In this document: in pieces, positions 54,496 to 55,255 of the stretch
Numbering within the stretch: position 1 is the first letter of the stretch
Layout of the letters: the number at the start of each line of letters is the position of its first letter
Source of the DNA: Sedimentisphaerales bacterium
GTDB lineage: Bacteria > Planctomycetota > Phycisphaerae > Sedimentisphaerales > Anaerohalosphaeraceae
DNA length: 55,255 nucleotides
Direction: 5' to 3'
Assembly: GCA_028282905.1 (NCBI GenBank)
Contig: JANQGW010000022.1
Location: 1 to 55,255 of the forward strand
The notes under the pieces: generated by a model
Databases searched by the model: none
What the model saw: the letters and a program-made list of their open reading frames with translations, nothing else
What the model was told of the DNA's origin: nothing
Program-made: the position numbers and the translations under genes

Positions 54496-55255
54496 ATGAA
54501 CAGAACCACGACAATCCAAAACACAGCTAAACAGCGGGCCGCTTTTGCGCTGCTCGTGACGCTGGTTGTCCTGGTGGTTCTGTCGGCGCTGACTGTGTCC
54601 CTGGCGACGCGGCTGACTATGGCCAAACGCCGCCAGCAGTATATGATTGAGTACCAGCGTGCCCGCTACGGCCTCGACTCCGGCCTCAAATACATCCTGT
54701 CCGAAATGCCGAAAATGACCTTCCCCGTTCAATCTCGCACAGGCCAGCCCGATTTCTCCGATTTATTTACGATGAATCAGGCCGAATACGCTGACATGAT
54801 TGCCGACTGGGCCGCCGAAGCGACCGATGAACAGATCGACGCGGCTATGAAGGAAGGCGCCGGCCTCTACGAGTCCGAACCGTTGGATATCGCGGGTCTG
54901 CTGAGCGGCCTTTCCTCGATGTACGGCGACGATGACAGCGAGGGCGACCCCAATCTCGCGATGATGGGCACTGCCGACGCCAACGACATCAGCCAGGCCG
55001 CAGATGAAGAGTCCTATGTCGTGGAACTGGACCCCAACGATATCGAGGTACCCGGCCCGTATGGCTTCGAATGGCCGTTGGCTGCCGAGCCAATTGAAAT
55101 GGAAATCGGCACCTGCAAAATCACAATTACCATTGAAGACGAAAATGCCAAGCTGCCGCTGAGTTGGCTGGTGACCACCTATAAAAAAGATGACAAAACC
55201 GTCGAATATGCACTCGAAACATTTTTGGAGTGGATGGCCGAAGATGATCTCGAAC
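54496..55255 (+). CDS. gspK: GspK-like minor pseudopilin (3' partial)
   Basis: 253 codons are present and the frame is open to the window edge. The N terminus has a basic leader and long helix, R-A-A-F-A-L-L-V-T-L-V-V-L-V-V-L-S-A-L-T, followed by R-A-R-Y-G-L-D-S-G-L, as in GspK, which caps the pseudopilus tip. An acidic insert (Y-G-D-D-D-S-E-G-D) follows, then C-K-I-T-I-T-I-E-D-E-N-A-K-L, matching the GspK D-E-x-x-K-x-N-L-type start of its helical domain. Confidence 0.85.
   Translation, partial: MNRTTTIQNTAKQRAAFALLVTLVVLVVLSALTVSLATRLTMAKRRQQYMIEYQRARYGLDSGLKYILSEMPKMTFPVQSRTGQPDFSDLFTMNQAEYADMIADWAAEATDEQIDAAMKEGAGLYESEPLDIAGLLSGLSSMYGDDDSEGDPNLAMMGTADANDISQAADEESYVVELDPNDIEVPGPYGFEWPLAAEPIEMEIGTCKITITIEDENAKLPLSWLVTTYKKDDKTVEYALETFLEWMAEDDLE

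Overview
The window looks like a chromosomal segment of an anaerobic planctomycete, probably class Phycisphaerae. The reasons are paired DUF1573 lipoproteins, a PEP-CTERM protein, thioredoxin-like domains with a W-D-x-N-Q-R-P-S-R signature, a dockerin-like motif, a complete type II secretion operon with a very long secretin, and anaerobic enzymes ([NiFe] hydrogenase, acetate kinase). No family was checked against a database; all assignments come from reading the sequence.

Layout: (1) 1-5.8 kb, a GH2 beta-galactosidase cut by the window edge and a periplasmic [NiFe] hydrogenase (small and large subunit). (2) 6.2-15.3 kb, four exported proteins. Two of them are each interrupted by an in-frame UGA that is most simply read as selenocysteine (Sec). 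(3) 15.4-21.8 kb, minus strand: an outer-membrane channel, a NrtA/SsuA-type ABC importer, selD, tRNA-Sec, a small C-terminal CxxU candidate selenoprotein and a membrane Fe-S protein. (4) 22.0-25.8 kb, another small UGA-containing gene, then selA-selB. (5) 25.9-32 kb, a metalloprotease lipoprotein, an acyltransferase-like membrane protein, a small membrane protein with an in-frame UGA, a C39-like peptidase, and an ECF sigma/anti-sigma-like operon. (6) 32-40 kb, minus strand: acetate kinase, a PEP-CTERM protein and a glycosyltransferase/methyltransferase cluster. (7) 40-55 kb, two DUF1573 lipoproteins and gspC-D-E-F-G-H-I-J-K, with a four-helix-bundle gene inserted between gspE and gspF.

The main discovery is selenocysteine use. 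The full decoding set (selA, selB, tRNA-Sec, selD) sits among five UGA-containing genes that ordinary gene callers would split or miss. Three of them share the motif E-Y-G-U-G-x-x-C. Immediately after each UGA there is a hairpin with a 7-8 bp stem and a 3-nt loop at exactly +22 to +24. The stem sequences differ but keep pairing, and the loops are TGG, TGG and TGT. This is internal covariation evidence for bacterial SECIS elements and for an apparently undescribed selenoprotein family. The other two candidates (a CxxU tail next to a membrane Fe-S protein, and an 85-residue membrane protein) have hairpins at nearly the same distance. SelD overlaps the ABC transporter ATPase by four bases, so the upstream importer and channel may bring in a selenium compound; that is an inference.

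Other points of interest are a dockerin-like calcium loop inside the hydrogenase small subunit, a codon-usage switch within the secretin gene, a four-helix-bundle cassette bounded by a perfect 12-bp inverted repeat, and a family of dispersed palindromes.
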